64,000 nucleotides of DNA from Hymenobacter terrenus (GCF_000972495.1 NZ_LATM01000002.1:248001-312000); one strand, 5' to 3'; counted from the first letter of the stretch, positions 35,795-45,050 are shown. Notes: generated by a model not told the origin, from the sequence alone. A program made the numbers and translations.

Positions 35795-36874
35795 CTATTT
35801 ACCGGACTTATACTCCACCACCGCTTTCAAAAAGTCATCAAACAAATACTCGGTGTCCTGGGGCCCGCCGGCAGCTTCGGGGTGAAACTGGGTGGAGAAA
35901 AACGGCTTGGTCTGGTGCTTGATGCCTTCGCAGGTACCGTCGTTCAGGTTCTCGAACAGCACGGTCCACTCGGCGGGTAGCGTGGCCGTGTCCACCGCGA
36001 AGCCGTGGTTCTGGCTGGTGATGTAGCAGCGCTGGGTGCCGGTGAGCTTCACGGGCTGGTTGTGACTGCGGTGGCCGTATTTCAGCTTGAACGTGTCGCC
36101 GCCTGCCGCCAGGCCCATGAGCTGGCTGCCCAGGCAGATGCCGAAAATAGGCTTGTCCTGGGCCAGGGCCGTTTGCAGGTGGCTGATGGTGGCCTCGCAC
36201 ATCTTGGGGTCGCCGGGGCCGTTGCTTAGGAAGAGGCCGTCGTAGTCGAGCGTGGTGAAGTCGTAGTCCCAAGGTACGCGAATCAGCTCTACGTCGCGCT
36301 CCAGAAAGCAGCGGAGGATGTTGGTTTTAGTGCCGCAGTCCACCAGCACGATTTTGTGCTGGCCTTTGCCGTAGTGCTGCACGCCGGGGTGGCTCACCTG
36401 CGCCACTAAGTTGTCGAGGTTGGGGTCGTGAAAGGGCACGTCGTCCTCGGCTACGATTTTGCCCAGCAGGGCGCCATTCTCACGCAGTTTCTTGGTGAGC
36501 AGGCGGGTATCGACGCCGCAGATGCCGGGGATGTTGTACTCCTTCAGCCAGTCGCCGAGGCTTTTAGCGGCGTTCCAGTGGCTGTGCTCCTCGGAGTAGT
36601 AGTTCACCACCAAGCCGGCAATGTGAATCTTATCCGATTCGAAAATCTTTGAAATCGACTCGTATAGTTCCTCGCCGGGCACGCCGTAGTTGCCCACCAT
36701 AGGAGTGGTGAGCACCAAAATCTGCCCGGCGAAGGACGGATCGGTGAGGTTTTCGGGGTAGCCCGTCATGGCCGTGCTGAACACGACTTCGCCCGCTGCA
36801 GAGGTAAAGGCCCCGAAGGAGTCGCCTTCGATGGTGGTGCCGTCTTCGAGAATGAGTTTTACTTGATGCATCAT
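35795..36874 (-). CDS. carA: Carbamoyl-phosphate synthase small subunit
   Basis: The 359-residue protein has the CarA N-terminal domain ('LILEDGTTIEGDSFGA', 'GYPENLTDPSFAGQILVLTTPMVGNYG') and a class I glutamine amidotransferase domain with 'FLSNGPGDP', the nucleophile Cys in 'GICLGSQLMG' and 'HPEAAGGP' carrying His and Glu. It hydrolyses glutamine and feeds ammonia to CarB. The Ser in G-x-C-L-G-S-Q replaces the more usual His, which is tolerated in some homologues. The second Met (36871) is an equally good start. Confidence 0.96.
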   Translation of the reverse strand: MMHQVKLILEDGTTIEGDSFGAFTSAAGEVVFSTAMTGYPENLTDPSFAGQILVLTTPMVGNYGVPGEELYESISKIFESDKIHIAGLVVNYYSEEHSHWNAAKSLGDWLKEYNIPGICGVDTRLLTKKLRENGALLGKIVAEDDVPFHDPNLDNLVAQVSHPGVQHYGKGQHKIVLVDCGTKTNILRCFLERDVELIRVPWDYDFTTLDYDGLFLSNGPGDPKMCEATISHLQTALAQDKPIFGICLGSQLMGLAAGGDTFKLKYGHRSHNQPVKLTGTQRCYITSQNHGFAVDTATLPAEWTVLFENLNDGTCEGIKHQTKPFFSTQFHPEAAGGPQDTEYLFDDFLKAVVEYKSGK

Positions 36875-36893
36875 AGATTGTTACTGTTAGGAT

Positions 36894-37018
36894 GTAGAGA
36901 CGCGACACTTGGCTACGCCGACCTGCGGTTCGCGTCTCAATCGTTGCTGACGTTGTTTTGATCTGTCATTTATGACGCAGGTCGTTCAACGACGAGACGC
37001 GAATTGTCGCGTCTCTAC
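36894..37018. repeat. Palindromic repeat, GTAGAGACGCGA family
   Basis: GTAGAGACGCGA (36894-36905) is inverted at 37007-37018 (TCGCGTCTCTAC), with further internal inverted segments. The right end overlaps the last codon and stop of argD. Confidence 0.8.
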
Positions 37019-38157
37019 AGCGCTCTTACTTCGGCTGCGGTCAGAACGTATAGCGCTTCCAAAAATCGGTCAACTTCGGCTTTGGTGATATTGAGCGGTG
37101 GTAGCAAGCGCAGAACTGTGGGGTCGGAAGCATTGCCTACAAAAATGTGATGTTCCGAAAGCAGCTTGTCGCGCACGTTTTTGACGGGAAAGTCGTACTT
37201 GATTCCCACCATTAGGCCGCGGCCGCGAATCTCTTCGGCGCCGGCGTTGGCTTCCAATTTGGTGCTTAGGTACTGGCCTAGCTCAGCGGCATTGGCCATC
37301 AGATTTTCCTCCTCAATGACTTCTAGCACGGCCAGGGCCGCGGCACAAGCCAGGTGGTTGCCACCAAACGTGGTGCCGAGCAAGCCATACGAAGCTTTCA
37401 ATCTTGGCGAAATCAGGATGCCGCCGATGGGGAAGCCATTACCCATGCCTTTGGCCACGGAGATGATATCGGGCCGGATACCGGCGTGCTGGTGGGCGAA
37501 AAACTTACCGCTGCGTCCGTAGCCGCTTTGCACCTCGTCGGCAATTAGGATGACGTTGTGTGCACCGCACAATAAGGAGAGGCCCTGTAGGAAATCATCA
37601 GAGGGCATAATGATGCCGCCTACGCCCTGAATGGGCTCGATAATAACGGCGCAGACATCGCCGCCGTGTAGCAATTTGGCCACGGCCTTCAGGTCGTAAT
37701 CGACAAAGGTTATGGCATGGTCCGCGTTGAAGGGCGCGACAATTTTGGGATTATCAGTGGCAGCCACTGCGCCGGAAGTACGGCCGTGGAATGCACCTTT
37801 AAAGGCCACCACACGTTTTTTGCCGGTATGGAAGGAGGCTAGCTTCAACGCATTCTCATTCGCTTCAGCACCGGAGTTGCACAGAAACAGCGCATAGTCC
37901 TCGTAGCCTGAAACCTGACCTAGCTTGTGCGCCAGCTGCGTCTGAATCGGAATCTGCACCGAGTTAGAGTAGAAGCCGATGTTTTGCAGTTGCTCCGTCA
38001 GGCGCTGCACGTAGTGCGGATGGCTGTGGCCAATGGAAATAACAGCGTGGCCGCCGTAGAAATCCAGGTATTCCTGGCCCTGGTCGTCCCACAGCTTGGC
38101 GCCGAGCGCCTTCACAGGCGTGATGTTGACGAGCGGATAAACGTTGAAAAGCTCCAT
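37015..38157 (-). CDS. argD: Acetylornithine (or succinylornithine) aminotransferase
   Basis: This 380-residue class III PLP enzyme moves an amino group from glutamate to N-acyl-glutamate semialdehyde. It has 'CNSGAEANENALKLA', 'FKGAFHGRT', 'VIIEPIQGVGG', 'LIADEVQSGYGRSG' and 'ISVAKGMGNGFPIGG' with the Schiff-base Lys. The final codon and TAG stop are part of a palindromic repeat, so the C-terminus has been set by the repeat. It is in the minus-strand series with argC and argG. Confidence 0.95.
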   Translation of the reverse strand: MELFNVYPLVNITPVKALGAKLWDDQGQEYLDFYGGHAVISIGHSHPHYVQRLTEQLQNIGFYSNSVQIPIQTQLAHKLGQVSGYEDYALFLCNSGAEANENALKLASFHTGKKRVVAFKGAFHGRTSGAVAATDNPKIVAPFNADHAITFVDYDLKAVAKLLHGGDVCAVIIEPIQGVGGIIMPSDDFLQGLSLLCGAHNVILIADEVQSGYGRSGKFFAHQHAGIRPDIISVAKGMGNGFPIGGILISPRLKASYGLLGTTFGGNHLACAAALAVLEVIEEENLMANAAELGQYLSTKLEANAGAEEIRGRGLMVGIKYDFPVKNVRDKLLSEHHIFVGNASDPTVLRLLPPLNITKAEVDRFLEALYVLTAAEVRAL

Positions 38158-38200
38158 GTGAAATAGAGGTTAGGTGTTAGAGAGCTTAGGAATCAGGAAA

Positions 38201-38303
38201 AACGTCATGCCGAGCAGAGCCGAGGCATCTCGCTCGCATCGTCCAATGATTGATTGGATGACCACCCCACGCGAGCTGCCTCGGCTCCGCTCGGCATGAC
38301 GTT
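38201..38303. repeat. Palindromic repeat, GTCATGC-GCATCTCGC family
   Basis: Left arm 38201-38233 (AACGTCATGCCGAGC...) and right arm 38271-38303 (...GCTCGGCATGACGTT) are inverted copies around a 37-nt loop. It fills the gap between argC and argD. Confidence 0.85.
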
Positions 38304-38314
38304 CTGGCGATGCA

Positions 38315-39295
38315 TTACAAAAGCACCGATTTAAGATGAAGACCTGTCGTCTCCGGTAGCCCAAAAAGCAAATTCATATTCTGCACGGCTTGGCCGGAAG
38401 CCCCTTTCACTAGGTTGTCAATGATTGAGGTAATAAGCAGCTGCTTGCCAAGTTTCTGCACGTGCAACAGGCATTTATTGGTATTCACTACCTGCTTGAG
38501 GTGAATTTCCTTTTCCGAAACTGTAGTGAACGGCGCGTCGGTGTAGAAATTCCGGTACAGCTCCCGTGCTTGGTCTTGCGTCAAATCCGAAGGCGTATAC
38601 ACGCTGGCAAAAATGCCCCGCGAGAAATTACCGCGGTAGGGGATGAAATGAATCGCCGTGTCCAGTTGCGTCTGTAGCTGCGCCAGGCTCTCGCCGATTT
38701 CGCCGAGGTGCTGGTGCGTGAAGGGCTTGTAGATGGATACGTTGTTGGTGCGCCAGGAGAAATGCACTGTTTCCGACAGGCTCTGGCCCGCGCCGGTCGA
38801 GCCGGTGATGGCCGATACGTGCACGTCATCCGTCAGCCGGCCCGCGCCGGCCAGTGGCAGCAGCGCCAGTTGAATGGCCGTGGCGAAGCAGCCGGGATTA
38901 GCAATGCTCTGGGCTTGCTGAATACTGCTTCTGTTCAGTTCTGGTAGGCCGTACACAAACTCGCGGCCGTCAAATTCCCGGTCATTTTCCAAGCGGAAAT
39001 CGTTGCTCAGGTCGATGATGTGCGTGGTGGCGGGTAAGTTGTTGTTTTCCAGAAACGCCCGAGAATCACCGTGACCCAGACAGAGAAAAACTACGTCTTC
39101 GTCGCCAGCCAGTTCCGTGGCAAAGCGCAGTTTGATTTCGCCCACTAGGTCGTCGTGCACCTGGTACACGAGGTTGCCCGCGTTAGAAGAGCTAACGATG
39201 GCACCTAGTTCCGCGTGCTCGTGGTGCAGCAGAATGCGGATGAGCTCGCCGGCTGTATAGCCAGCGCCGCCTACGATGCCAACCTTAATTTTCAT
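38315..39295 (-). CDS. argC: N-acetyl-gamma-glutamyl-phosphate reductase
   Basis: The 326-residue protein has the NAD(P) site 'VGIVGGAGYTAGELIRIL', the catalytic Cys in 'ANPGCFATAIQLAL' and 'HLGEIGESL', and reduces N-acyl-glutamyl phosphate to the semialdehyde. Its start overlaps the end of argG by 11 nt, consistent with one operon. Confidence 0.95.
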   Translation of the reverse strand: MKIKVGIVGGAGYTAGELIRILLHHEHAELGAIVSSSNAGNLVYQVHDDLVGEIKLRFATELAGDEDVVFLCLGHGDSRAFLENNNLPATTHIIDLSNDFRLENDREFDGREFVYGLPELNRSSIQQAQSIANPGCFATAIQLALLPLAGAGRLTDDVHVSAITGSTGAGQSLSETVHFSWRTNNVSIYKPFTHQHLGEIGESLAQLQTQLDTAIHFIPYRGNFSRGIFASVYTPSDLTQDQARELYRNFYTDAPFTTVSEKEIHLKQVVNTNKCLLHVQKLGKQLLITSIIDNLVKGASGQAVQNMNLLFGLPETTGLHLKSVLL

Positions 39296-40475
39296 CGTGC
39301 AGGCTGCTGCTAATCTTCAGCTGGTTGCCGAAAATCTTGATGAAACCGCGGGCGTCGCGGGCGTCCCAAGCGTTGTTTTCTTCGCCGTAAGTAGCCACTT
39401 TCGACTGCATCATGTCGTATTTCGACTCGATGCCGAGCAACTCAAACTGATACGGTTTCAAATTGACAAATACCTTGCCCGACACGTGGTTTTGCGACGA
39501 CTCCAGAAAGGCCTCCATATCGCGCATCACCGGGTCGAGGTACTGCGCCTCGTGCAGCAGCGTGCCGTACCAGTTGGCAATGTAGTCTTTGTGCAGCAAC
39601 TGCCAGCGCGTGCTGGTATGCTTTTCCAGCAAGTGGTGGGCCTTGATGAGAATGAGTGGCGCGGGTGCTTCGAAACCTACGCGGCCTTTGATGCCCAGAA
39701 TGGTGTCGCCCACGTGAATGTCGCGGCCGACGGCAAATGCTGCGCCCAACTCATTCAACTTTTGAATTAGAGCTACCGGCTCCAACGTTTCGCCGTTCAG
39801 TGCCACTGGCTCGCCTTTTTCGAAGGTGATTTCCACACGCTCTGAATCCTGTCGCCGCAGCTGCGACGGATAGGCTGTTTCAGGCAGTGCCTCGTGTGAA
39901 GTCAGGGTTTCGACGCCACCTACGCTGGTGCCCCAAATGCCTTTGTTAATGGAGTAGCGGGCTTTCTCCCAACTCATCTCGAAGCCCTGTTTTTGCAAGT
40001 ATTCAATTTCGGCTTGGCGCGATAGTTTCAAGTCGCGGATGGGCGTCAGAATCTCCGTTTTGGGCGCGATAACTGAGAAGGCCACATCGAAACGCACCTG
40101 GTCGTTGCCGGCGCCCGTACTGCCGTGAACTATGTAGTCGGCCTCGTTAGCGCGTGCATATTCGGCAATGGCCAGCGACTGAAACATGCGCTCGGCGCTC
40201 ACTGAGAGAGGATAGGTGTCGTTCTTCAACACATTGCCAAACAGCAGGTAGCGCAGACAGTCGCGGTAGAAACGGGTCGTTACGTCAATTACCTCGTGCT
40301 TCACTGAGCCCAACTCGTAGGCGCGCTTCTCAATGGTCGCCAATTCTTCCGCCGTGAAGCCGCCTGAGTTCACAATAACAGTGTGAACTTCCAGGTCCAA
40401 ATCCCGAGACAAATACACGGCACAAAACGACGTATCGAGGCCGCCACTGTAGGCTAGTATGGCTTTTTTCTTCAT
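39285..40475 (-). CDS. argG: Argininosuccinate synthase
   Basis: The 396-residue protein has the N-type ATP pyrophosphatase motif 'AYSGGLDTSFC' and the 'GSTGAGNDQVRFD' citrulline/aspartate site. It joins citrulline and aspartate. It overlaps argC at one end and the GNAT gene by 4 nt at the other, the tight packing of a translationally coupled operon. Confidence 0.96.
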   Translation of the reverse strand: MKKKAILAYSGGLDTSFCAVYLSRDLDLEVHTVIVNSGGFTAEELATIEKRAYELGSVKHEVIDVTTRFYRDCLRYLLFGNVLKNDTYPLSVSAERMFQSLAIAEYARANEADYIVHGSTGAGNDQVRFDVAFSVIAPKTEILTPIRDLKLSRQAEIEYLQKQGFEMSWEKARYSINKGIWGTSVGGVETLTSHEALPETAYPSQLRRQDSERVEITFEKGEPVALNGETLEPVALIQKLNELGAAFAVGRDIHVGDTILGIKGRVGFEAPAPLILIKAHHLLEKHTSTRWQLLHKDYIANWYGTLLHEAQYLDPVMRDMEAFLESSQNHVSGKVFVNLKPYQFELLGIESKYDMMQSKVATYGEENNAWDARDARGFIKIFGNQLKISSSLHDEN

Positions 40476-41077
40476 GATGCAGAATCAGATGCGGAGTCAG
40501 GGGAAATAGATTGATTATCGGCCGAAAAACTGGGGATTTGGAGTTGTACAGGAGTGTTGGACGCCTCGAATAACATGCCAGTGCAGAGGCACATTTTGCG
40601 CTCGTTTTCCATCAGGATGCCGTAATTCTTGCAGCTCTTGCAGCCTTTCCAGAAATCTTCACTAGCAGTCAACTCCGAGAATGTCACGGGCTTATAACCT
40701 AGCTCGGTGTTGATTTTCATCACGGCCAAGCTGGTGGTAATGCCGAAGATTTTGGCCGTAGGGTACTTCGAGCGCGACAGGTCGAACACGGCCTGTTTGA
40801 CGGCCCGGCCCACGCCGCTCTTGCGAATGCCGGCATTAACTACCAACCCGGAGTTGACCACAAAGGTCTTATCGTCAAACGTTTCGATGTAGCAGAAACC
40901 GGCTAGCTCGTCTTCGACAAAGGCGATAACGCTGTCGCCGCTAGCCATCTTTTGGGCCACGTAGGCTGGCTCGCGCTTGGCGATGCCCGTGCCCCGTGTT
41001 TTGGCCGACTCGACGTACCATTGACATAATAAATCAGCGTACTGAGCGTCCGCTGCCGTTGCAACCCGAATAGTCAT
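40472..41077 (-). CDS. GNAT acetyltransferase, likely amino-acid N-acyltransferase of the arginine pathway
   Basis: The 201-residue protein has a GNAT fold: 'DSVIAFVEDELAGFCYIET', 'NSGLVVNAGIRKSGVGRAVKQAVFDLSR' as the CoA-binding segment. A C-terminal extension holds the cysteine pairs C-x2-C and C-x-C ('CKSCKNYG...MCLCTG'), which could bind metal. As the first gene of the argG-argC-argD-car series it is well placed to make N-acetyl- or N-succinyl-glutamate, replacing classical ArgA or ArgJ. That role is inferred from position and the lack of argA/argJ in the cluster. Confidence 0.85.
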   Translation of the reverse strand: MTIRVATAADAQYADLLCQWYVESAKTRGTGIAKREPAYVAQKMASGDSVIAFVEDELAGFCYIETFDDKTFVVNSGLVVNAGIRKSGVGRAVKQAVFDLSRSKYPTAKIFGITTSLAVMKINTELGYKPVTFSELTASEDFWKGCKSCKNYGILMENERKMCLCTGMLFEASNTPVQLQIPSFSADNQSISPDSASDSAS

Positions 41078-41400
41078 TGTTAATTAGAAACTTAGGGATA
41101 GATACGCGGCTGTCCGGACACACGTTTGCTGCGTGTAATTCCTGCTAAAGCCCAAAATCTGTCGGTAAGCGTGAGCGGATACTAGCCCGGCTCAAAAGGG
41201 CTGGCCAAGGGGCCAACATGCGGCTGTTGAAGCCGCTAGGGTCGTCGCACCAAGGCGCAGGCGGTTTCGCACACACCAGCTACTCCCGGCCAGGCGGCGG
41301 AAAGAAGCGAAGCAGACGGATAAACCAGGAGGGCCATGGCGGGGGAATAGTGATTTGGACGCTTAAACGAGTGTCCTAACCTAGAGGTTCAATTCTGCTG
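41078..41400 (-). other. Long GC-rich leader upstream of the GNAT-argG operon, possible structured RNA
   Basis: If transcription starts at the minus-strand -7 box at 41408-41401, the GNAT mRNA has a leader of about 320 nt. The stretch contains several short hairpins: GCGGCT-GTTGA-AGCCGC near 41221-41237, GGCC-AAGG-GGCC near 41202-41213 and AGCCC/GGGCT near 41182-41205. No known riboswitch core was recognised. Confidence 0.4.
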
Positions 41401-41424
41401 CAAATGTAAAAGCTCCTACTTTTG
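41401..41424. promoter_or_regulatory. Divergent -7 boxes between the GNAT-arg operon and argB
   Basis: CAAATGTA (41401-41408) reads TACATTTG on the minus strand and TACTTTTG (41417-41424) reads on the plus strand. Both match TAnnTTTG, 8 nt apart, so the two arg operons share a compact control region. Confidence 0.6.
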
Positions 41425-41440
41425 CCTGCAAGAAATCACG

Positions 41441-41460
41441 CAGTTATTTTGAAATAACTG
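41441..41460. promoter_or_regulatory. Candidate operator palindrome upstream of argB
   Basis: CAGTTATTT-TG-AAATAACTG is a 9-bp inverted repeat lying about 10-30 nt downstream of the plus-strand start site predicted from the TACTTTTG box. Its AT-rich palindromic form is compatible with an ArgR-like or other repressor site, but no site consensus for this lineage can be checked here. Confidence 0.45.
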
Positions 41461-41494
41461 TCACCAGCCCTGCAATTACGCTTACTATGAACTA

Positions 41495-42280
41495 GTGATG
41501 AAGTCTGAGTTAAAAATATTTAAAATAGGCGGCGGTATAATTGACCACGAGCCGGATTTACTGGAATTTCTACGGCTATTTTCGGAAATAAGCGGCCCCA
41601 AAATACTGGTGCACGGTGGCGGCAAAGGGGCCAGCGAGATGATGACCAACCTTGGTATTGCGCCGCGCCTTGTGAACGGCCGCCGCATTACCGACGCGGC
41701 TACACTGGACATTGTGACGATGTTCTACGCGGGCAAAACCAACAAGCAGATAGTCGCAGCTTTACAAAGCCTGGGAGTTAATGCATTAGGGCTCAGTGGT
41801 GCCGATGCTGATGTGATTCGGGCTCGGAAGCGCCCGGTACGGGAGGTAGATTACGGTTTTGTGGGCGACCTCGACGAGGCTAGTATCAATGCCAGCATCG
41901 TTCACCAGTTTTTAGCGCTCGGATTAACGCCCGTATTTTGTCCAATTAACCACGACGGCACCGGACAATTACTCAATACCAACGCCGATACTATCGCAGC
42001 ATCGGTTGCTAAAGCATTAAGCCCTCAATATGCGGTTGAACTCCATTTTTGCTTTGAGAAAAATGGAGTTTTGACAAATATTGATGACAACCACTCGGTG
42101 ATTTCAAAGATTACTCCAACTACATATCTTGAATTAAAACAACGGGGAGTTATTGCCGACGGTATGCTACCCAAATTAGAGAATGCTTTTGAGGCGTTGA
42201 ATTTTGGTGTGAAAAGAGTGATTGTTCAGCACGCGCTTCGTATTAATGGCACGTTAAAAACGGAATTATGTCTGAGTTAG
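41495..42280 (+). CDS. argB: N-acetylglutamate kinase
   Basis: The 261-residue amino-acid kinase has 'IFKIGGGII', 'ILVHGGGKGASEMM', 'LVNGRRITD' and 'PINHDGTGQLLNTNADTIAASVAKAL', and phosphorylates N-acyl-glutamate. The second Met (41498) is equally possible as start. Its stop overlaps the argE start by 13 nt. Base composition is AT-richer than the minus-strand arg genes. Confidence 0.94.
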   Translation: MMKSELKIFKIGGGIIDHEPDLLEFLRLFSEISGPKILVHGGGKGASEMMTNLGIAPRLVNGRRITDAATLDIVTMFYAGKTNKQIVAALQSLGVNALGLSGADADVIRARKRPVREVDYGFVGDLDEASINASIVHQFLALGLTPVFCPINHDGTGQLLNTNADTIAASVAKALSPQYAVELHFCFEKNGVLTNIDDNHSVISKITPTTYLELKQRGVIADGMLPKLENAFEALNFGVKRVIVQHALRINGTLKTELCLS

Positions 42281-43359
42281 TCAACCAGCTCACCGATGAA
42301 GCAATAGCGTTATTAATTCAACTGATTCAAACGCCTTCTTTTTCGAGGGAAGAAGCTGATACGGCCACATTAATTCAGGATTTTCTGGTGGCGCAAGGCG
42401 TAGCCGTCAACCGCAAGCACAATAACGTATGGGCTATAGCACTCCATTTTGATTCAGCAAAGCCCACTGTCCTCCTCAACTCGCATCACGACACGGTGAG
42501 AGCCGGAGCTGGGTGGAATTACTTACCTTTTGGTGCCACACTTGAAGGCGATAAATTAATAGGATTAGGTAGTAACGATGCAGGTGCTGCGGCAGTAAGC
42601 TTGCTGGCTACTTTTCTCTATTTTCAGAATAAAACTGTCGAATTTAATTTAATTTGCGCCATAACAGCAGAAGAAGAAATTTCGGGTGCAAATGGAATTA
42701 GAAGTGTGCTGCCGGAATTAGGCCATATTGATTTAGGAATAGTAGGAGAGCCAACAAATATGAACCTTGCAATTGCGGAAAAAGGACTGATTGTGCTCGA
42801 TGCAACTGCCCACGGCAAAACCGGCCACGCGGCTCGTGATGAGGGAGAAAATGCCCTTTACAAAGCGTTGGACGATATTCAGTGGCTGCGTCAATATCAG
42901 TTTCCGCGGGTGTCGCCGCTGCTCGGGCCAGTGAAAACGACCGTGACGCAAATAACGGCTGGCCAACAGCATAATGTGGTGCCCGACCGCTGCCAGTTCG
43001 TGGTAGATGTACGAACGAATGAGCTCTACCAAAATCAGCAAATTATCGACATCATCCGGGCTAATATAAAGTCGGAAATAGTGCCGCGTTCCACGCACCT
43101 TAATTCTTCAAGTATTAGCGAAAACCACCCGTTGGTGCGCAAAGGTGTGGCAATGGGTAAGCAGATTTACGGCTCACCAACGCTATCGGACCAAGCTATG
43201 ATGCCCTTTGAAACCCTGAAAATAGGGCCAGGAGATAGTGCCCGCTCGCATAGTCCCGATGAATATATTTTGGTGAGTGAGATACGCGCTGGTATTCGAG
43301 ATTACATTGAATTACTGACAGACCTCGACGCGCAAAGCTTCGCTAAGTTTGAAAAGTAA
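42268..43359 (+). CDS. argE: M20 deacylase, N-acyl-citrulline/ornithine deacylase
   Basis: The 363-residue M20-family metallopeptidase has 'VLLNSHHDTVRAG' and 'GLGSNDAGAAAVSLL' supplying metal ligands, 'CAITAEEEISGANG' with the catalytic Glu and 'VGEPTN'. In this pathway it removes the acetyl or succinyl group from acyl-citrulline. It overlaps argB and precedes argH, matching the usual Bacteroidota order. Confidence 0.9.
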   Translation: MSELVNQLTDEAIALLIQLIQTPSFSREEADTATLIQDFLVAQGVAVNRKHNNVWAIALHFDSAKPTVLLNSHHDTVRAGAGWNYLPFGATLEGDKLIGLGSNDAGAAAVSLLATFLYFQNKTVEFNLICAITAEEEISGANGIRSVLPELGHIDLGIVGEPTNMNLAIAEKGLIVLDATAHGKTGHAARDEGENALYKALDDIQWLRQYQFPRVSPLLGPVKTTVTQITAGQQHNVVPDRCQFVVDVRTNELYQNQQIIDIIRANIKSEIVPRSTHLNSSSISENHPLVRKGVAMGKQIYGSPTLSDQAMMPFETLKIGPGDSARSHSPDEYILVSEIRAGIRDYIELLTDLDAQSFAKFEK

Positions 43360-43482
43360 GTAGCGCTATTTTTTTAATTTTAAATAAGTGTTCATCGCCT
43401 TTAGGTAAATTGTAATTGGCTATGGTTGCTTACTAATATATACCTTGCAAGACTTGATTTTAACTTGGCAAAACCTTGCGCT

Positions 43483-44796
43483 ATGAAGATTTGGGAAAAA
43501 GGATTTTCGGTAAACGATACCATCGAGAAATTTACCGTGGGCCAGGACCGGGCGCTGGACATGCACCTCGCGCCATTTGATATGCTGGCCTCCAAAGCTC
43601 AAGCCAATATGCTGGCAAAAGTCGGTCTGATATCGGCGGAAGAGCAGGCGCAGCTAATTCAGGGCTTAGACGAGTTATTGGCGCAACTTGCGGCGGGCAC
43701 GTTTCAGATTGAGGCAGCGTTTGAAGACGTGCATTCGAAGATAGAGTACTACCTCACTGAGAAATACGGCGATGCGGGAAAGAAAATCCACACGGCCCGC
43801 TCGCGCAATGACCAGGTATTGACTGCTATTCAGTTGTTCATTAAAGACTACACAGAGCAGATTGCCGTTAAAATCCTAGCGCTAGTGGAGGTAATGCTTC
43901 AGAAAGCAACCCTCCACCAAGCAGATTTATTGCCGGGCTACACGCACTTTCAGGCGGCAATGCCGAGCAGCTTCGGTTTGTGGTTTTCGGCCTATGCCGA
44001 GCATTTACTGCTTGATTTGGCGGTCTTTGAAGCCGCACACATCGTAGCTGACCAGAATCCGCTGGGTTCGGGCGCAGGTTTCGGGAGTAGTTTCCCGATT
44101 GACCGGGAAATGACGACGCGGGAAATGGGCTTTGGCGGTGTAGCGGTGAGTTCCGTAGGTGCCCAGATGCTGCGCGGTAAAACCGAGAAAACCTTGGCGT
44201 TTGCCATTGCCGGTGCGGCTGGCACGCTGGGCAAGCTCGCGTACGACTTGGTGCTCTACAACAGCCAGGACCTAGGCTTTGTGACGCTGCCTAAGGAGTT
44301 TACCACTGGTTCCAGTATCATGCCGCACAAGAAAAACCCTGACGTTTTTGAACTGGTGCGCGCCCATGCCAATCGCCTCCAGGCGCTGCCCAACGATATT
44401 ATTTTGGCCACTAGCAACCTGCCCAGCGGCTACCACCGCGACTTTCAGTTGCTCAAGGAACTGCTGTTTGGGCCAATGATGGAGTTTGCTGATTTATTGG
44501 ACATTCTATTGTTTGCCCTCCCCGAAATCAAGATTAAAGCGGGTGTGATTGAGCAGGCTAAGTATGACCCTATTTTCTCGGTCGAAAATATCAATCAGCT
44601 GATTCTGGCAGGCGTGCCGTTTCGCGATGCATACCAGCAGGTGGGCCGGGCTGTGGAAGATGGCAGCTATGTGCCGCACCGCGAATTTCACACTACGCAC
44701 CTTGGTAGTATTCATAACCCTGGGCTAGCTGAAATCGCAGGTAAAATTCAGCGCTGGAAGGAGCGAAGTGCGCTGTTTGGTGCTGTAAAAGGGTAG
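43483..44796 (+). CDS. argH: Argininosuccinate lyase
   Basis: The start at 43483 (MKIWEKGF) is chosen by family convention; the open frame extends 19 codons upstream. The 437-residue protein has 'HTARSRNDQV', 'GYTHFQAAMP' and the signature 'GSSIMPHKKNPDVFEL'. It splits argininosuccinate into arginine and fumarate. A possible -7-like TATACCTTGC lies at about 43438-43447, so argH may also have its own promoter. Confidence 0.96.
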   Translation: MKIWEKGFSVNDTIEKFTVGQDRALDMHLAPFDMLASKAQANMLAKVGLISAEEQAQLIQGLDELLAQLAAGTFQIEAAFEDVHSKIEYYLTEKYGDAGKKIHTARSRNDQVLTAIQLFIKDYTEQIAVKILALVEVMLQKATLHQADLLPGYTHFQAAMPSSFGLWFSAYAEHLLLDLAVFEAAHIVADQNPLGSGAGFGSSFPIDREMTTREMGFGGVAVSSVGAQMLRGKTEKTLAFAIAGAAGTLGKLAYDLVLYNSQDLGFVTLPKEFTTGSSIMPHKKNPDVFELVRAHANRLQALPNDIILATSNLPSGYHRDFQLLKELLFGPMMEFADLLDILLFALPEIKIKAGVIEQAKYDPIFSVENINQLILAGVPFRDAYQQVGRAVEDGSYVPHREFHTTHLGSIHNPGLAEIAGKIQRWKERSALFGAVKG

Positions 44797-44816
44797 GTTA
44801 TGGCCCGTGGAATGAG

Positions 44817-44922
44817 GTAGAGACGTTACACTTGGCGTCTCCTCGTTGAACAGCAGGAGCCATACGACAGAGCTGACTAAATGAGCAGGTAGAGACGCGA
44901 TACTTGGCGCCTCTACCTGCTC
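44817..44922. repeat. Palindromic repeats, GTAGAGACG family
   Basis: A first copy starts at 44817 (GTAGAGACGTTACACTTGGCGTC). A second at 44883-44922 forms a hairpin with 12-bp arms (GAGCAGGTAGAG / CTCTACCTGCTC). They belong to the family at 36894-37018. Confidence 0.75.
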
Positions 44923-45050
44923 ACAATCCGAAATCAGGCCCATACGGCCCGCTGTCCCCAAGTATGCACCGTGCTGTAATGTCGCTATCCCTTGGCCAAA
45001 GTGGAGTTTGAGTGGAGCAATTATAGGGCTTTCGTTGTTACTATTTTATT

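Noticed and set aside
41078..41400. Cobalamin or other known riboswitch, or SRP RNA, upstream of the arg genes
   Set aside because: Looked for B12-box, SAM, TPP and SRP core motifs on both strands and found no convincing match.
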